From the NCBI GenBank assembly GCA_946480545.1, contig CAMLKY010000065.1:1-8154 (forward strand): a stretch of 8,154 bases of DNA, given 5' to 3'. Every line of letters begins with the position of its first letter. Positions within the stretch are counted from its first letter, which is position 1. The position numbers were made by a program, and so were the translations under genes. A model generated the notes under the pieces. That model was given only the letters and a program-made list of their open reading frames with translations, was not told the origin of the DNA and did not search any database. Source of the stretch: an uncultured Acidobacteriota bacterium. Lineage in GTDB: Bacteria > Acidobacteriota > Blastocatellia > Pyrinomonadales > Pyrinomonadaceae. Positions 6,259 through 8,154 of the stretch are shown here, piece after piece.

Positions 6259-6942
6259 CTACTCACCTTTCGGCGCTTCGGGTCTCGGTCTGGTCGCTTC
6301 GATCTGGAGCACTACTTTCACATCGTCCCCGATCTGGGCGACTCCATTCGCCAGCGTGTTTCCGAAGTTCACACCGAAGTCGCGGCGGTTGATAGTAGTC
6401 TCGCCGGTTATCCCCATCCGTGTCGTTGAGCGCTCGGTAGCTGGCACCCAGCCGGCAATATTAAACGGGATCGAAACCGACTTCGTGACACCCTTCATCG
6501 TCAGATCACCAGTGACGACCCAGCCGTTCCCTTTCTTTTCAACGCGCGTGCTCTTAAAGGTCATCTCGGGATATTTCTCGACTTCAAAAAAGTCGGCCCG
6601 CCGGAGGTGCGCATCGCGGCCGGCTACTCCGGTGTCGACACTGGTCACCATGGCCTTGAATTCGACGGACGACTTCGACACATCCTTCGAATCGAAATTA
6701 ACCGTACCCGTAAAGTCGCGGAAAAACCCGGGCACTTCAATAAGCCCCATATGCTTGACCTTGAAGCCAATAAAGCTGTGAGCCTTATCGAAATTGTAGG
6801 CACCGGACTCACCGACAAATTTCTTGTCGCTAGAAAATCGATCGGCGAACGTCTGGTTTTCGGCCCCAGCCGAATCACCGAAGTAAGCGACGGCAACCAA
6901 TGCAAACAACACTGCAAGATACGAAATCTTTTTCATCTCCAT
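6259..6942 (-). CDS. Exported YceI-family lipocalin-like protein
   Basis: 227 residues. YceI proteins are periplasmic beta-barrels that bind long isoprenoid or quinone-like lipids; the ligand and role here are unknown. Residues 1-27 are a signal peptide (MEMKKISYLAVLFALVAVAY, cleavage near AGA|E), followed by a polar linker. The YceI domain spans about 48-216. It shows YNFDKAHSFIGFKVKHMG (49-66), FRDFTGTVNFD (74-84) and the signature SVDTGVAGRDAHLRRADFF (101-119), followed by PEMTFKST. Then come GDLTMKGVTKSVSIPF (145-160) and INRRDFGVNF (184-193), giving the usual length. The ATG at 6942 has AGGAG five bases upstream; an ATG two codons later is a less likely start. It is a single gene, convergent with the dipeptidase and divergent from the DinB gene. 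The tail after the domain is Pro/Glu-rich. Confidence 0.94.
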   Translation of the reverse strand: MEMKKISYLAVLFALVAVAYFGDSAGAENQTFADRFSSDKKFVGESGAYNFDKAHSFIGFKVKHMGLIEVPGFFRDFTGTVNFDSKDVSKSSVEFKAMVTSVDTGVAGRDAHLRRADFFEVEKYPEMTFKSTRVEKKGNGWVVTGDLTMKGVTKSVSIPFNIAGWVPATERSTTRMGITGETTINRRDFGVNFGNTLANGVAQIGDDVKVVLQIEATRPRPEAPKGE

Positions 6943-6947
6943 CCCTG

Positions 6948-6952
6948 CTCCT
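6948..6952 (-). promoter_or_regulatory. Ribosome binding site of the YceI gene
   Basis: AGGAG on the minus strand, five bases before the ATG at 6942. It favours that ATG over the one at 6936, which would be 11 bases away. Confidence 0.7.
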
Positions 6953-6961
6953 AACTGTTAG
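6951..6961. promoter_or_regulatory. Small palindrome overlapping the YceI leader
   Basis: CTAAC-T-GTTAG, a perfect 5-1-5 palindrome that overlaps the edge of the YceI ribosome binding site and lies between the candidate promoter and the start codon. It could be an operator half-site pair. It is short enough to be chance. Confidence 0.25.
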
Positions 6962-6974
6962 TTTTCTGTCTTGA

Positions 6975-7002
6975 ATTATGCGGCAAAACGGGTTTGATGC
7001 AA
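6975..7002 (-). promoter_or_regulatory. Candidate promoter of the YceI gene
   Basis: On the minus strand, TTGCAT (7002-6997) and CATAAT (6980-6975) are 16 bases apart. The -10 matches consensus at 5/6; the -35 is poor at 3/6. Transcription would start near 6968, giving a leader of about 26 bases that includes the AGGAG. Confidence 0.4.
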
Positions 7003-7049
7003 GGATCGCCCAATCCGTTCGACGGGCGACGTGCGTCATTGACCAGGTT

Positions 7050-7058
7050 TGTTAGAAT
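7050..7058 (+). promoter_or_regulatory. Extended -10 promoter directly before the DinB start codon
   Basis: TGtTAGAAT: a 5/6 -10 hexamer (7053-7058) with the TG of an extended -10. Seven bases separate it from the ATG at 7066, so transcription would begin at or next to the start codon. No -35 fits at normal spacing; TTGACC at 7039-7044 is too close. Confidence 0.45.
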
Positions 7059-7065
7059 CAGGAGC

Positions 7066-7584
7066 ATGAACCGACCGGAGAAAAGCGAGTATGACCCGTA
7101 TTACGAGAATTACATTTCGCTTGTCGAGAACGACGACATAATCGATACGCTCGGATCCCAGCCGACCCGGCTGCAAGACGTGCTAACGGCGCTTCCCGAA
7201 GACCGCGGCACATATGCCTATGCAGACGGCAAATGGAGCATCAAGCAGTTGCTCGGTCATCTGATCGATGGCGAGCGGATGTTCGCATACCGGTTATTGC
7301 GAATCTCGCGGGACGATCAAACCCCGATCGAGGGCTTTGAACAGGATGGATACATCGAAAATGCCAATTCGAACGAGCGAAGTTTTGCGGAGCTGCTCGA
7401 GGAGTTTTCGCTGCTCCGGCGGGCGAACATGATCTTCTTTTCGAATATGACGCCGGAGGCGTGGGCTCGGGTAGGCACCGCGAACAACGCAAAGATCTCG
7501 GCTCGCGCACTCGTCTACATAATGGCGGGACACATCGAGCATCACCTCAGAATCTTGAAGGAACGTTATCTTGCCGCAAATTAA
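7066..7584 (+). CDS. DinB-family putative metal-dependent protein
   Basis: 172 residues from the ATG at 7066, cytoplasmic. DinB/YfiT-like proteins are four-helix bundles with a three-His metal site. Several members act as thiol (bacillithiol, mycothiol) transferases, but most have no known reaction. The site is intact: H65 in KQLLGHLIDGER (60-71), and H156 and H160 in AGHIEHHLRIL (154-164). The N-terminus (MNRPEKSEYDPYYENYISLV) is of the kind common in this subfamily, which supports this start. Longer in-frame forms from TTG 6994 or ATG 6997 would add 23-24 residues unlike the family. AGGAG lies only one base before this ATG, too close for normal use, and a -10-like element sits seven bases upstream. 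It is probably co-transcribed with the flavoprotein gene six bases downstream. Confidence 0.9.
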   Translation: MNRPEKSEYDPYYENYISLVENDDIIDTLGSQPTRLQDVLTALPEDRGTYAYADGKWSIKQLLGHLIDGERMFAYRLLRISRDDQTPIEGFEQDGYIENANSNERSFAELLEEFSLLRRANMIFFSNMTPEAWARVGTANNAKISARALVYIMAGHIEHHLRILKERYLAAN

Positions 7585-7590
7585 CCAGCT

Positions 7591-8154
7591 TTGAAATTCG
7601 ATGTAGTCATTGTCGGCGGCGGTGCTGCGGGTTTGTTTTGCGCGATCGAGGCTGGCAAGCGCGGACGAAAAGTCCTTGTCATCGAGCGCAATGCCAATGT
7701 CGGGCGAAAGATCATAATCTCGGGCGGTGGCCGCTGCAACTTCACGAATACCGGAACGACGGCCGAGAATTTCGTTTCGCGGAATCCGCATTTCTGCAAG
7801 TCCGCACTTGCCGGATACACGCCCGAAGATTTCGTCCGCCTGGTGCGTCGCCATCGGATCCCCTACTACGAAAAAAAGCTCGGCCAACTGTTCTGTCGTG
7901 AGAGCTCGAAACAGATCGTCGAGCTGCTGCTCCACGAGTGCGATGGTGCCGGCGTGCGCATTCGGACTAATTCATCAGTCTTAGATGTTGTAGTTGATGA
8001 TGCCTTCCGACTAACGACCACCTTCGGCGAGGTCAGATGTACAAGCGTCGTCGTTGCTACCGGCGGATTGTCATTCGCCAAGATCGGTGCGACCGATTAC
8101 GGCTACGCCCTCGCTCGCAGATTTGGTCTGAAGATCGAACCGACTCGACCATCG
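7591..8154 (+). CDS. HI0933/YhiN/BaiN-type FAD-dependent oxidoreductase, C-terminus off the right edge
   Basis: 188 residues are visible, a little under half of the usual 400 or so. These are FAD (and possibly NAD(P)H) flavoproteins; family members include BaiN, implicated in bile-acid dehydroxylation, but most are uncharacterised. An N-terminal dinucleotide-binding fold shows VVIVGGGAAGLFCA (5-18) and VLVIERNANVGRK (28-40), ending with the acidic residue E32 that contacts ribose. The family hallmark KIIISGGGRCNFTN (40-53) follows. A second FAD element, VVVATGGLSFAKIGATDYG, occupies 153-171. An in-frame TAA six bases upstream leaves TTG at 7591 as the only start that keeps the glycine motif. 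No Shine-Dalgarno is near it, so translation is probably coupled to the DinB gene. The minus-strand frame across this region is a shadow. Confidence 0.92.
   Translation, partial: MKFDVVIVGGGAAGLFCAIEAGKRGRKVLVIERNANVGRKIIISGGGRCNFTNTGTTAENFVSRNPHFCKSALAGYTPEDFVRLVRRHRIPYYEKKLGQLFCRESSKQIVELLLHECDGAGVRIRTNSSVLDVVVDDAFRLTTTFGEVRCTSVVVATGGLSFAKIGATDYGYALARRFGLKIEPTRPS

Noticed and set aside
7039..7058. TTGACC plus TAGAAT as a standard -35/-10 pair before the DinB gene.
   Set aside because: The spacer is only 8 bases, far below the 16-18 needed, so only the extended -10 reading is retained.
7294..7935. A 213-codon minus-strand frame near the right edge.
   Set aside because: It is antisense to the DinB gene and the FAD-binding region of the flavoprotein, both with intact signature motifs, and resembles no family.
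1..8154. Mobile element, phage, CRISPR array or tRNA.
   Set aside because: No transposase or integrase motif, no regularly spaced repeats, no tRNA-like cloverleaf and no long terminal inverted repeats were seen.

Overview
The window looks like chromosomal DNA from an Acidobacteriota bacterium, most likely class Blastocatellia. This is inferred from moderate G+C, a very large Oar-type TonB-dependent receptor with an N-terminal carboxypeptidase-regulatory-like domain, and a set of small secreted proteins typical of that group. No search could be run, so the taxonomy is provisional. No rRNA, tRNA, CRISPR array, insertion sequence or phage gene is visible.

Layout. Positions 3079 down to 1 (minus strand) are one uninterrupted reading frame of at least 1026 codons: a TonB-dependent outer-membrane receptor whose C-terminus lies beyond the left edge. 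A gene-poor stretch of about 620 bp (3080-3704) follows. It holds the receptor's leader, with a 19-bp inverted repeat, and candidate plus-strand promoters. Next come a small PilZ-like protein (3705-4106, +) with degenerate c-di-GMP motifs and a clear intrinsic terminator (4134-4165). After that is a secreted beta-rich protein of unknown function (4220-5299, +). It meets back to back a 47-residue membrane protein on the minus strand (5300-5443). A secreted VanX-type D-Ala-D-Ala dipeptidase (5508-6176, +) and a secreted YceI-family protein (6259-6942, -) converge on a perfect 14-bp stem hairpin. Divergent from yceI is a two-gene unit: a DinB-family protein (7066-7584, +), then the start of an HI0933/BaiN-type flavoprotein (7591 to the right edge, +) six bases downstream with a TTG start.

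How the genes fit together. This is mostly a run of single-gene units with alternating strands rather than a pathway operon. The common theme is the cell envelope: outer-membrane receptor, three exported proteins (unknown beta-rich protein, dipeptidase, YceI) and one small inner-membrane protein. Only the DinB/flavoprotein pair is plausibly co-transcribed. I do not see a convincing new multi-gene system. The most useful second-look items are the unannotated-size membrane protein, the PilZ-like protein with a scrambled ligand motif, the possible leaderless DinB transcript, the inverted repeat upstream of the receptor, and the paired cysteines in the receptor.
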